Of a stretch of 64,000 nt of DNA, positions 7,981 to 15,193 are shown piece after piece. The notes under the pieces were generated by a model. That model did no database searches. It was not told the origin of the DNA and saw nothing but the letters and a program-made list of their open reading frames with translations. The stretch comes from an uncultured Eubacterium sp. (GTDB lineage Bacteria; Bacillota; Clostridia; Lachnospirales; Lachnospiraceae), in NCBI GenBank assembly GCA_934322085.1, contig CAKRGF010000011.1:1-64000 (forward strand). The letters run 5' to 3'. Both the position numbers and the translations under genes were made by a program. Numbering within the stretch: the stretch's first letter is position 1; each line of letters opens with the position of its first letter.

Positions 7981-8301
7981 ATGGATAAAGAAGTTGGAAG
8001 CAGAATACGACAGATAAGATTAAAAAAGGGATATACAAGAGAAGTGCTGTCAAGTATGTCGGGGGTATCCGAAAAGTTTATTTTCCAAATTGAACGGCAG
8101 GGATTAGGCTTTTCTGCAGAGACATTAGTGAAATTGGCACAGGCACTGGATACATCTTGTGATTACCTATTAAAAGGCCATATGGAATTTGCGTATCAAA
8201 ATGAGATTATTGACATAATTGAAAAATTTGAACCGGATTCTTTGGAAAAAGTTTATATTATGTTATCTGCTTTATATGAAATTTTGAGACCCGTTGAATA
8301 G
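7981..8301 (+). CDS. XRE-family regulator divergent from agrB (copy 1)
   Basis: 106 residues from an ATG. Residues 1-65 form a helix-turn-helix domain (VGSRIRQIRLKKGYTREVL, SEKFIFQIERQG, DTSCDYLLKG). The C-terminal 40 residues are helical (IDIIEKFEPDSLEKVYIML) and may dimerise. It is divergent from agrB and clearly paralogous to the XRE gene at 8739 (both begin MDKEVG and share FIFQIE-QGLGFS). Its intergenic region holds the repeat described for the agrB promoter, so it may be a local repressor. Confidence 0.85.
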   Translation: MDKEVGSRIRQIRLKKGYTREVLSSMSGVSEKFIFQIERQGLGFSAETLVKLAQALDTSCDYLLKGHMEFAYQNEIIDIIEKFEPDSLEKVYIMLSALYEILRPVE

Positions 8302-8304
8302 AAA

Positions 8305-8333
8305 GAGGGACTGTTGATGCAGTCCCCTTTTTT
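8305..8333. terminator. Terminator between XRE copy 1 and agrD copy 2
   Basis: The stem GGGACTG/CAGTCCC is followed by CTTTTTT on the plus strand. It lies between convergent genes and touches the stop codon of the second agrD copy, so it may serve mainly the XRE gene. Confidence 0.7.
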
Positions 8334-8466
8334 ATTTTTCTTTGACTTCTTTGAAGTCAGGCTCTCCAAAAAACATCATACACATTCCCTGAGCGTAGAT
8401 GATACCGCCGAGGGCGATACATAAAGAGCTAAGTTTGTACATGAATGATTTGTTTAATTTCTTCAT
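8332..8466 (-). CDS. agrD: Orphan AgrD-like autoinducer peptide precursor (copy 2)
   Basis: 44 residues and no agrB upstream. It is highly similar to copy 1: leader MKKLNKSFMYKLSS then LCIALGGIIYAQG, core MCMMFF and tail GEPDFKEVKEK. The predicted ring is C-M-M-F-F, changed by one residue from copy 1. The leader bases ACACAGAAAGGAGATATT match the end of agrB plus the ribosome site of copy 1, showing descent from an agrBD unit that lost agrB. It may be processed by the neighbouring AgrB and act as a second signal or as an antagonist. This is inference. Confidence 0.85.
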   Translation of the reverse strand: MKKLNKSFMYKLSSLCIALGGIIYAQGMCMMFFGEPDFKEVKEK

Positions 8467-8528
8467 GAATCAATATCTCCTTTCTGTGTTAATTTTTTGC
8501 ATTTTTCCCAGTTTCCTACTAATCCACT
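8467..8528 (-). pseudogene. agrB: Remnant of an agrB 3' end upstream of agrD copy 2
   Basis: Read on the minus strand towards the peptide gene, a short open frame encodes KKLTQKGDIDS and a stop, parallel to the intact AgrB C-terminus AKLTRKGDIYEKV. The two are also alike at base level through the ribosome site. Upstream of this stretch no AgrB sequence is recognisable. The piece is short and part of the match is forced by the Shine-Dalgarno sequence, hence the modest confidence. Confidence 0.45.
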
Positions 8529-8537
8529 TTATTAAAC

Positions 8538-8607
8538 AGTATCAGATAAAAAAATTAAGACAGGGGAAATATGCGTAAGCGTTGATGGTTTATAGAATGA
8601 ACGCATG
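8538..8607 (-). promoter_or_regulatory. agrD copy 2 promoter, duplicate of the agrB promoter
   Basis: The minus-strand boxes CATGCGTTC (8607-8599) and AACGCTTAC (8583-8575) are again 24 bp apart. A -10-like GATACT (8543-8538) lies 31 bp beyond, against 32 bp at agrB. Over about 52 bp (8559-8610 versus 7795-7846) the two regions align without gaps, with about 11 mismatches. Preservation of boxes and spacing suggests the same activator controls both peptide genes. Confidence 0.5.
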
Positions 8608-8738
8608 AAATTTGGTGGCAAAACATATAAAAGTGCTTTTATGCAAAGAAAACGGTACGTTGTGAATAAGAAAACATTATTTCTCTGTATAGTGGTATAA
8701 TAATATATCTTTACATAGGATAAAAGGAGGAGTAGGAA

Positions 8739-8945
8739 ATGGACAAGGAAGTTGGTAATAGAATTCAGCAGGCAAGAATACGAAAAGGGATGAGCAGAGG
8801 CCAGCTTGCAGATAAATCTGGTATTTCGTCTAAGTTTATTTTTCAAATAGAAAAACAGGGATTAGGTTTTTCTGTTGATACTTTAATGAAAATCACACAG
8901 ATACTTGACACATCTTATGAATATCTTCTCGATGGACAGGAATAA
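8739..8945 (+). CDS. XRE-family regulator divergent from agrD copy 2
   Basis: 68 residues, essentially only a helix-turn-helix domain (VGNRIQQARIRKGMSRGQLA, SKFIFQIEKQG, DTSYEYLLDG). It is paralogous to the 106-residue gene at 7981 but lacks its C-terminal helix. AAAGGAGGAG precedes the ATG. Gene order (peptide gene divergent from an XRE gene) repeats the arrangement of agrBD and XRE copy 1, so the pair looks like a duplicated module. Confidence 0.8.
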   Translation: MDKEVGNRIQQARIRKGMSRGQLADKSGISSKFIFQIEKQGLGFSVDTLMKITQILDTSYEYLLDGQE

Positions 8946-8958
8946 TTTTCAATAGGAT

Positions 8959-8988
8959 GCATAAAGAATAAATTCATAAACCATACTA
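8959..8988 (+). promoter_or_regulatory. Sigma-G-like promoter for spoVAD-spoVAE
   Basis: GCATA (8959-8963), an 18-bp spacer and CATACTA (8982-8988) match the known Bacillus sigma-G pattern (GHATR, 17-18 bp, CATWMTA). It lies 26 bp before the spoVAD start. It would give the separated distal half of the spoVA operon its own forespore expression. Confidence 0.6.
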
Positions 8989-9014
8989 AGTCCTAAGTTA
9001 AGCGGAAAGGATAC

Positions 9015-10097
9015 ATGGTTATGAATGAGAAAAAAATGGTAGGCAAAAGGAGTGTTTTATTTTCCAGACCGCCGATTATCATTGGTGCGGGCAGTGTTGC
9101 AGGGGAAAAAGAAGGAAATGGTGCTTTTGGCAAGTGCTTTGATATGGTTGAGGAAGACCCCTTGTTTGGTGCAAAAACGTGGGAGGAAGCCGAGAGTAAA
9201 ATGCAGCAGCTGGCGACACAGATTGCGTTAAGAAAAGCGGGATTAGAACCGCAGGAAATCCGTTATTTAGTGGCAGGAGACTTGCTTGGACAGTTAATTG
9301 CCACTTCTTTTGGTATCATGAATTTTAATATTCCAATGTTTGGTGTGTATGGGGCGTGTTCAACGATGGGAGAGTCATTGGCGATTGGGGCGATGCTCAT
9401 TGATGGGGAGTTTGCCGATTATGTGGTCGCATTAACCTCAAGTCATTTTGCCAGTGCGGAGAAACAGTTCCGTTATCCGCTTGCCTATGGCAGTCAGCGT
9501 CCGTACTCTGCGACGTGGACGGTTACCGGCAGCGGTGCAGTAGTTCTGGCTTCCTCACGGGCAAAGTGGAAACGCAAAGAGACCGGTTATGTGGAAGTAT
9601 CAGGTATTACAACAGGAACCATAACGGATTATGGTATCAAAGATAGTATGAATATGGGAGCCTGCATGGCGCCGGCTGCCTGTGACGCGATTCTTCATAA
9701 TTTCAAAGATATGGGGATTGGACCGGATTATTATGACCGCATTGTGACAGGAGATTTAGGTATTATCGGACAGAGAATTTTGATTGATATGCTGCGGGGA
9801 TATGGCTATGATATTGAAAAGCAGCACTTCGACTGTGGTACCGAAATTTATTACAATAAAGAGCAGGGAACCAATGCCGGCGGCAGTGGCTGTGGATGCA
9901 GTGCGATAACACTTTGTGGATATATTCTTCAGAAAATGAGAAAGAAGGAGTGGAAACGGGTGCTGTTTGTTCCGACCGGTGCATTGTTATCCACCGTAAG
10001 TTTTAATGAGGGAAATTCCATACCGGGCATTGCCCACGCAGTTATGTTAGAAGGAATTTCCGGCTCGGGAAAGGAGGTGGGAGAATGGACTATGTAA
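9015..10097 (+). CDS. spoVAD: Stage V sporulation protein AD (SpoVAD)
   Basis: 360 residues with a thiolase-like fold. Typical SpoVAD stretches are present: RPPIIIGAGSVAGEKEGNG, FDMVEEDPLFGAKTWEEAES, the GVYGACSTMGESLAIGAMLI region, and YDRIVTGDLGIIGQRILIDM. SpoVAD binds dipicolinic acid and is essential for its uptake into spores. The ATG follows GGAAAGGA. The C-terminal WTM overlaps the spoVAE start. Normally the next gene after spoVAC, it is here displaced by the Agr-like block. Confidence 0.96.
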   Translation: MVMNEKKMVGKRSVLFSRPPIIIGAGSVAGEKEGNGAFGKCFDMVEEDPLFGAKTWEEAESKMQQLATQIALRKAGLEPQEIRYLVAGDLLGQLIATSFGIMNFNIPMFGVYGACSTMGESLAIGAMLIDGEFADYVVALTSSHFASAEKQFRYPLAYGSQRPYSATWTVTGSGAVVLASSRAKWKRKETGYVEVSGITTGTITDYGIKDSMNMGACMAPAACDAILHNFKDMGIGPDYYDRIVTGDLGIIGQRILIDMLRGYGYDIEKQHFDCGTEIYYNKEQGTNAGGSGCGCSAITLCGYILQKMRKKEWKRVLFVPTGALLSTVSFNEGNSIPGIAHAVMLEGISGSGKEVGEWTM

Positions 10098-10438
10098 TAG
10101 CATTTTTGGTGGGAGGTGCAATTTGTGCAATTGTACAGATTATTATGGATAATACGAAACTGCTTCCTGGACGTATTATGGTTGGTCTTGTCTGTACGGG
10201 TGCCATTTTAAGTTTTTTCGGTCTGTATGAGCCGTTTGCAGACTGGACAAAATCTGGTGCATCCGTACCATTGATTGGGTTTGGACATCTGTTATTCAAG
10301 GGAGTAAAAGAGGCAGTTGATAAGCAGGGATTTATCGGTACTTTTTATGGGGGATTAGAAAGTGCGGCGGTCGGTATTTCCGGTGCATTAATTATGGGAT
10401 ATCTGGCAAGCCTTGTTTTTAAATCAAAAATGAAATGA
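10085..10438 (+). CDS. spoVAE: Stage V sporulation protein AE (SpoVAEb)
   Basis: 117 residues with about three or four membrane segments. Conserved features are AIVQIIMDNTKLLPGRIMV, PLIGFGHLLFKGVKEAVD and FIGTFYGGLESAAVGISG. It is the membrane partner completing the SpoVAC-AD-AE core of the dipicolinate channel. Its start overlaps spoVAD by 13 bp, with AAAGGAGGTGGG as ribosome site. It is the last gene of the spoVA set. Confidence 0.95.
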   Translation: MDYVIAFLVGGAICAIVQIIMDNTKLLPGRIMVGLVCTGAILSFFGLYEPFADWTKSGASVPLIGFGHLLFKGVKEAVDKQGFIGTFYGGLESAAVGISGALIMGYLASLVFKSKMK

Positions 10439-10473
10439 TGTAAAATATCAACGTTTTTATTGTTTTGTACATT

Positions 10474-10502
10474 TACTTGAAAAAGCGGTTGTGATACAAT
10501 GT
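10474..10502 (+). promoter_or_regulatory. Possible sigma-A promoter for the AI-2E-family permease
   Basis: TTTACT, a 17-bp spacer and TACAAT precede the permease gene by about 95 bp. The leader between contains an inverted repeat (AAAGGGGT with ATACCCTTT, near 10513-10546) without a T-run. Confidence 0.35.
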
Positions 10503-10594
10503 TCTCCAAAGGGGCAAAGGGGTGTCGTTTGGCTGATACCCTTTGTCGGTTTGGCATATAGTGAATAAGAGTTTATAGAAAGTGGTGAACTTGT

Positions 10595-11845
10595 TTGAAA
10601 CGACCGGGAAAGGAATTGGAAAAGTATTGGTACGCCGGACTCACGGGCTTTTTTGTGATTGTGGCAGCGTTGATCGTTTATGCAATAACGAGTAATTTGA
10701 CGGGACTTGGGAAAATATTTGGTGCCATTAATTCGGCATTAATGCCGGTGTACATAGGCGTTGTGATTGCGTATCTTCTCAGTCCGCTTGTGAATAAATC
10801 GGACCGTTATATATTTATTCCGTTGTGGAGTAAAATTTTTAAGGGGAAAAAGAAAAAAGCATCAAATGTTGCGAGGGGATGTTCCGTGTTTTTTGTGCTT
10901 CTTCTGGCGATATTTATTGTGTTTGGAATTATGATGTTAGTAATACCGGAGATTATTGACAGTATCACCGGGCTGGCAAAGAGTATGCCGGAGTATTATA
11001 ACAATGTGAAGAACTGGGGTACTCATATTTTTAAATCGAATCCGGAATTTGCGGATTATTTTACGAAAGCCTCTAAAGATATATTTGATAAATTGTTAGA
11101 TTGGCTGCAAAATGATTTGCTTCCAAATAGTGATAAGTTTTTGGGGGCAATTACCGACGGTGTTTTGAATGCAACCAGTGTTTTGGTTGACTTTTTTATC
11201 GGGCTTATCATTTCCATTTATCTGATGGCAGGAAAAGAAAACTTCTGTGCTCAGGCGAAAAAACTGATTTTTGCGGTTCTTCCGGCAAAAAGAGCGGGAA
11301 GCGTGTTGTCTGTGTTAAGCGAAACGCATGGTGTTTTTGCCAAATTTATCAGCGGGAAAATTATTGATTCCCTGATTGTTGGTGTATTGACATTTATCAT
11401 TATGAACATTGCGGGGATTCCGTACACCGTTTTGATAAGCGTGTTAATTGGTGTGACAAACATCATTCCGTTTTTTGGTCAGTACATCGGTATTATTCCG
11501 AGTGCGGTGCTGGTTTTTATTGCAAGTCCGAGCAAAGGTGTTTTGTTCTTGATTTTGATTATCATTTTAATGCAGTTTGATGGAAATGTATTAGGACCGA
11601 AAATTCTTGGTGATTCCATTGGCTTAAAGAGTTTTTGGATTTTATTTTCCATTTTATTCTTTGGCTCTTTGTTTGGAATTTTAGGTATGATTTGTGCAGT
11701 CCCGGTGTTTGCCGTTATTTACCGCATGGTGAAACGGTTCTGTGCCGGACGGCTTGCGAAAAAGCAATTGCCGACGGAGACAGAATGTTACTGCAAGGCA
11801 TGGGATGATGCCTGGGAGCCGGGGGACGAAAATAAGAAAGGATGA
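10595..11845 (+). CDS. AI-2E family transporter (PerM/YdiK-like permease)
   Basis: 416 residues from a TTG start (AAAGTGGTG upstream). It has a family-typical plan: two N-terminal helices, a soluble segment (about 120-200, PEIIDSITGLAKSMPEYYNNV), then a block of helices with GVTNIIPFFGQYIGIIPSA and GNVLGPKILGDSIGLKSFW. The family name comes from TqsA. Members include Na+/H+ antiporters and sporulation protein YtvI-like proteins, so export of AI-2 is not implied. A link to the sporulation genes upstream is possible. It overlaps the next gene by 4 bp. Confidence 0.88.
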   Translation: MKRPGKELEKYWYAGLTGFFVIVAALIVYAITSNLTGLGKIFGAINSALMPVYIGVVIAYLLSPLVNKSDRYIFIPLWSKIFKGKKKKASNVARGCSVFFVLLLAIFIVFGIMMLVIPEIIDSITGLAKSMPEYYNNVKNWGTHIFKSNPEFADYFTKASKDIFDKLLDWLQNDLLPNSDKFLGAITDGVLNATSVLVDFFIGLIISIYLMAGKENFCAQAKKLIFAVLPAKRAGSVLSVLSETHGVFAKFISGKIIDSLIVGVLTFIIMNIAGIPYTVLISVLIGVTNIIPFFGQYIGIIPSAVLVFIASPSKGVLFLILIIILMQFDGNVLGPKILGDSIGLKSFWILFSILFFGSLFGILGMICAVPVFAVIYRMVKRFCAGRLAKKQLPTETECYCKAWDDAWEPGDENKKG

Positions 11846-12879
11846 AGGATATGAGAAGGGGCAGCCGTTTGTTATGTATAGGGATAGCAGCTTGTATGAT
11901 GTGTGGATGTGGTATTCTGCCGACGGAAGAAGAGTTTGATGCCGCACCGTTAGTAAAAGAGTACAGCGATGAAAATGTAGGAAAATATACCGTTACGAGG
12001 GGAGATATGGTTCAAAGCGAATCCATTGCCGTTCGGTATGAAGGTACGAAAAAATCCGATGTGTATGGTACGGATGATGGTATCCGCATCAAAAAAATGT
12101 GTGTTTCCAAAGGACAGCACGTAAAAAAAGGTGATGTCCTTTTACAGGAATATCTGGAGGATGAAGAAGAGTCGCTAAAGACCGGTAAACGTCAGGTCAG
12201 TACGCTTACCCTTCAGATTAGCCAGGCAAAACAGATGCGGCAGAGAGAGTTAGAACAGTTAAATCATACAGGCGGCAGTAAAGAAGAAAAAGAAAATGTA
12301 AAGACGCAGTACGATGCGCAGATTAAGAGCTGCCAATCAAGTTTAGAATTAGCGAAATTAGATATTCAAAGTCTAGAAGAATCGATACGCGAAGCGGCTT
12401 TGAAGGCTCCGATTAGCGGAACGGTGACATTTGTAGAAAAATCGCTTGAAGGCGGTTATGCCAATCAGGAAAACCTCCTTGTCACGATAAGGGCGGCGAA
12501 GAAGAATCGTTTTTCCTGCAAAACCGAATATGCGTCCCGTTTTTCGCAGGGAAGTGAGACAACCGTCACAGTTATGGGGCAGCAGTACAAGACTACAGTG
12601 AAAAAAGGAAAAGGGAAACAGATTTATTTTGTCCCGAAGCAGGAACTGGCTTTGAAAAACGCAGTGACAGGAACGGTAGATTTGGTTTTGAAAGAAAAGA
12701 AAAATGTTCTTTATGTTCCGTCAGCACTTGTTTTTGATATGGGAAGCAAAAAAGTTGTTTACATAGAGGGAAAAGAGGGAGTAAAGGAAACGAGAGAAGT
12801 CACAACCGGAGAACAGATTCAAAATGAAATCGAAATTACCGGCGGATTAAAAGAAAACGAGCAGATATTGACAAACTAA
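11842..12879 (+). CDS. HlyD-like periplasmic-adaptor lipoprotein 1 of an ABC exporter
   Basis: 345 residues (a start at 11851 is also possible). A lipoprotein signal with lipobox near residues 17-21 (ACMMCGCG) is followed by a barrel-sandwich hybrid half (GIRIKKMCVSKGQHVKKGDVL), a coiled coil (about 110-185) and the returning lipoyl half (ALKAPISGTVTFVEKS), then beta-barrel domains. Such adaptors work with MacB/FtsX-type permeases. It is the first of three paralogous adaptors in a row, all co-directional with the permease and ATPases. Confidence 0.85.
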   Translation: MKDMRRGSRLLCIGIAACMMCGCGILPTEEEFDAAPLVKEYSDENVGKYTVTRGDMVQSESIAVRYEGTKKSDVYGTDDGIRIKKMCVSKGQHVKKGDVLLQEYLEDEEESLKTGKRQVSTLTLQISQAKQMRQRELEQLNHTGGSKEEKENVKTQYDAQIKSCQSSLELAKLDIQSLEESIREAALKAPISGTVTFVEKSLEGGYANQENLLVTIRAAKKNRFSCKTEYASRFSQGSETTVTVMGQQYKTTVKKGKGKQIYFVPKQELALKNAVTGTVDLVLKEKKNVLYVPSALVFDMGSKKVVYIEGKEGVKETREVTTGEQIQNEIEITGGLKENEQILTN

Positions 12880-12908
12880 TGGAGTATTTTGTAAAAAGGG
12901 AGGAAACC

Positions 12909-14036
12909 ATGAATTGTAAAGTGCAAAAGTATCGTGTATTGGTGATGGGGCTTTTGATTTTATCGCTGATGGGACTTTCTGGCTGTGGCAGACAGGAATC
13001 GACAGCGAACGTACCAAAACTCAAAGACCCGGTCGGTGTTGATGTGGATTCAGCAAAAGTAAAGAAAATGAATTTAAGCAGTGTGAATTCCTATTCCGGC
13101 GAGGTAGTGCCGGATATGGTAGGCGCTTATTTTGCAAATTCGGGACAGGCTGGTGCCGTGAAAGTAGAAATTGGCGACAAGGTAAAGAAGGGTCAGCTTT
13201 TGGCTACACTTACCGGTTCGGAGTCGACGGTGAAAGATTTGCAGAAGGAGTTAAAATCTCAGATTGCAGAAAATGCGGAGACAAATGCCTCTTCACAGAG
13301 TAAAATCGAGCAGTTAAACATCGAATTAAAATCGGTGCAAAAGCAGAAAAAACAGGCGCAAAATGCGAAAGATAAGAAAAATCTCGGCAAGCAGATTGTG
13401 CAGAAACAGGAAGAAATCAAAACGGAAAGATTACGGTTGAAATTGCAGAAACAGACGCAGAAACAGTACATCGGTGAATTAAAAAGTGATATTGCAAATG
13501 CGAAAAAAACAAGCAAATTGAACCGGCTGTATTCCCCGGTAAATGGAGAAGTAATTGCCAAAAATCTCGCACCCGGAGATTTTGTGACAGGCGGTGTTTC
13601 GGTGATTACAATTGCCGATATGGATAAAACACAGATTCGCACCGAATACATTGGTTCTTCGGTGTTAGACCGTGCGAGCGGATATCAGGCAGTGATTAAC
13701 GGGGAAAAATATAAAGTTACAGCACAGGAGCAGGAAGTTTCACAGATGGATGTGGAAATGGGGAATCTCCCGACAAGTACTTATTTTAATTACGAAAAAG
13801 ATGCGAATGTTTCGGTTGGTGATTCGGTGACGCTGGAGTTTTATAACAATGCTACAGAGGACGCTTTGGTTGTACCGAGCAATGCAGTTTTTAAAGCAAA
13901 AAGCGAGCATTATGTATACCGTATGGATGGAGATGCGAAAAAGAAAGTGAAAGTGACACTGGGGACAAAGACGGATGCGTATACGCAGATTACGTCAGGA
14001 TTAAAGGAAGGAGATGTTGTCTATGTGCAAGATTAA
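12909..14036 (+). CDS. HlyD-like adaptor lipoprotein 2
   Basis: 375 residues. The ATG at 12909 is chosen over 12879 because AAGGGAGG lies just upstream and a clean lipoprotein signal follows (VLVMGLLILSLMGLSGC). A lipoyl half (AVKVEIGDKVKKGQLLATL), a long coiled coil (about 95-195, Gln/Lys rich) and the second half (LYSPVNGEVIAKNLAPGDF) are followed by barrel domains ending in GLKEGDVVYVQD. Same operon and same fold as the genes on either side. The substrate is unknown. Confidence 0.87.
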   Translation: MNCKVQKYRVLVMGLLILSLMGLSGCGRQESTANVPKLKDPVGVDVDSAKVKKMNLSSVNSYSGEVVPDMVGAYFANSGQAGAVKVEIGDKVKKGQLLATLTGSESTVKDLQKELKSQIAENAETNASSQSKIEQLNIELKSVQKQKKQAQNAKDKKNLGKQIVQKQEEIKTERLRLKLQKQTQKQYIGELKSDIANAKKTSKLNRLYSPVNGEVIAKNLAPGDFVTGGVSVITIADMDKTQIRTEYIGSSVLDRASGYQAVINGEKYKVTAQEQEVSQMDVEMGNLPTSTYFNYEKDANVSVGDSVTLEFYNNATEDALVVPSNAVFKAKSEHYVYRMDGDAKKKVKVTLGTKTDAYTQITSGLKEGDVVYVQD

Positions 14037-15174
14037 AAAACTGGCAATTCTCCTTGGGTTATGTATGGTGCTTACCGCCTGTGGAAGCAGTGAGCAGCAG
14101 AAGTCTAAAGTAATGCTGTATCAAGGAGATAAAAACAAAAAGGAAGAAGAGCATTATAAAACGACGAAGGTGAAAAAAGGCACCTACGAAGAGAAAATTT
14201 CGGCGACAGCCAGCCTGGTTTATCAGAATGATAAAGCAGTAATGATTAAAGATTCCAATGCCTATTTGGATAAGATTTTGGTAAAGAATGGACAAAAGGT
14301 TGTGAAGGGTCAAAAACTTGCCACCTATCACGTGAAGATTTCAGATACAAAGTTAAAAAAGAAAAAGCTGGAAACGGAACAGGCAAGGTCTGAGTATGAC
14401 GTGAACCTAAAGAGCAAGAGAAATGAAGTGCTGCAGCAGGAAAGAACGATAAAAACGCTCACGGATGCAACCGAAAAAAAACTGGCAGTGCTGCAGTTAA
14501 ACAAGTTAAAAAGCGAGTACAAAGATTTGCAGAAGCAGGGAAAATCCATTCAGAAAAAAGAGAAAGATTATAACGATTTGGTGCAAAAACGGAAATCTGC
14601 CACACTTACGTCTCCATACAGCGGAACAGTTGCTGAGATAACGGATTCTATCGGTGATGAGGCGTCCGGTGAAAATGTTATGCTGATTCGTGATAAAAAA
14701 GATTTTTTGTTAAGTGCAGAAGATGCTTCCGGTCTGCGGTATAACATGACGGTAGATGTTGGTTTGGGAGCAACACTTGATAGTATTAAGTATCACTTAA
14801 AAGGAAAAGTGATTTCGACCGATAATTTGCAGCAGGACTTGCAGGATGGAAATGACAATGGCGGTGAGCAGCAAAATGAAAGCGGTGGTGCTCAGTTAAT
14901 TCGTCTTTCTAAGAAAGATAGGGAAGCCTATCAATTTTCAAAATACAATATTTACATCACGGGAGTGAGTTTGAAAATTGAGGATGCCTTACTTGTCGAT
15001 GCAGATGCCGTATATGAGGAAACGGAGAATGAGGAAATTAAGAATTTTGTTTACCTTGTAGAAAACGGCAAATTACATAAACGCTATATTGTTAGTAACT
15101 ATAAACAGGAAAAAACGTATTTGGTAAACCAAGGTCTGGAAGAAGGTCAGACGCTGGCGATTGTATCAAAGTAG
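14023..15174 (+). CDS. HlyD-like adaptor lipoprotein 3
   Basis: 383 residues. The ATG at 14023 is preferred: GGAAGGAG is 9 bp away, while the ATG at 14014 overlaps it. The lipobox is MVLTACGS. A lipoyl half (YLDKILVKNGQKVVKGQKL), a coiled coil (about 105-190) and a second half (LTSPYSGTVAEITDSIGDE) follow, with an unusual Asn/Gly/Gln-rich insert (DGNDNGGEQQNESGG) in the membrane-proximal region. It overlaps gene 2 by 14 bp. Three different adaptors for one permease is uncommon. Confidence 0.86.
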   Translation: MCKIKKLAILLGLCMVLTACGSSEQQKSKVMLYQGDKNKKEEEHYKTTKVKKGTYEEKISATASLVYQNDKAVMIKDSNAYLDKILVKNGQKVVKGQKLATYHVKISDTKLKKKKLETEQARSEYDVNLKSKRNEVLQQERTIKTLTDATEKKLAVLQLNKLKSEYKDLQKQGKSIQKKEKDYNDLVQKRKSATLTSPYSGTVAEITDSIGDEASGENVMLIRDKKDFLLSAEDASGLRYNMTVDVGLGATLDSIKYHLKGKVISTDNLQQDLQDGNDNGGEQQNESGGAQLIRLSKKDREAYQFSKYNIYITGVSLKIEDALLVDADAVYEETENEEIKNFVYLVENGKLHKRYIVSNYKQEKTYLVNQGLEEGQTLAIVSK

Positions 15175-15193
15175 AAAGGAGAGGTAAGTCGTT

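Noticed and set aside
10595..11845. Autoinducer-2 exporter linked to the quorum cassette
   Set aside because: The AI-2E family name is historical; most members do other things and no luxS is present in the window.
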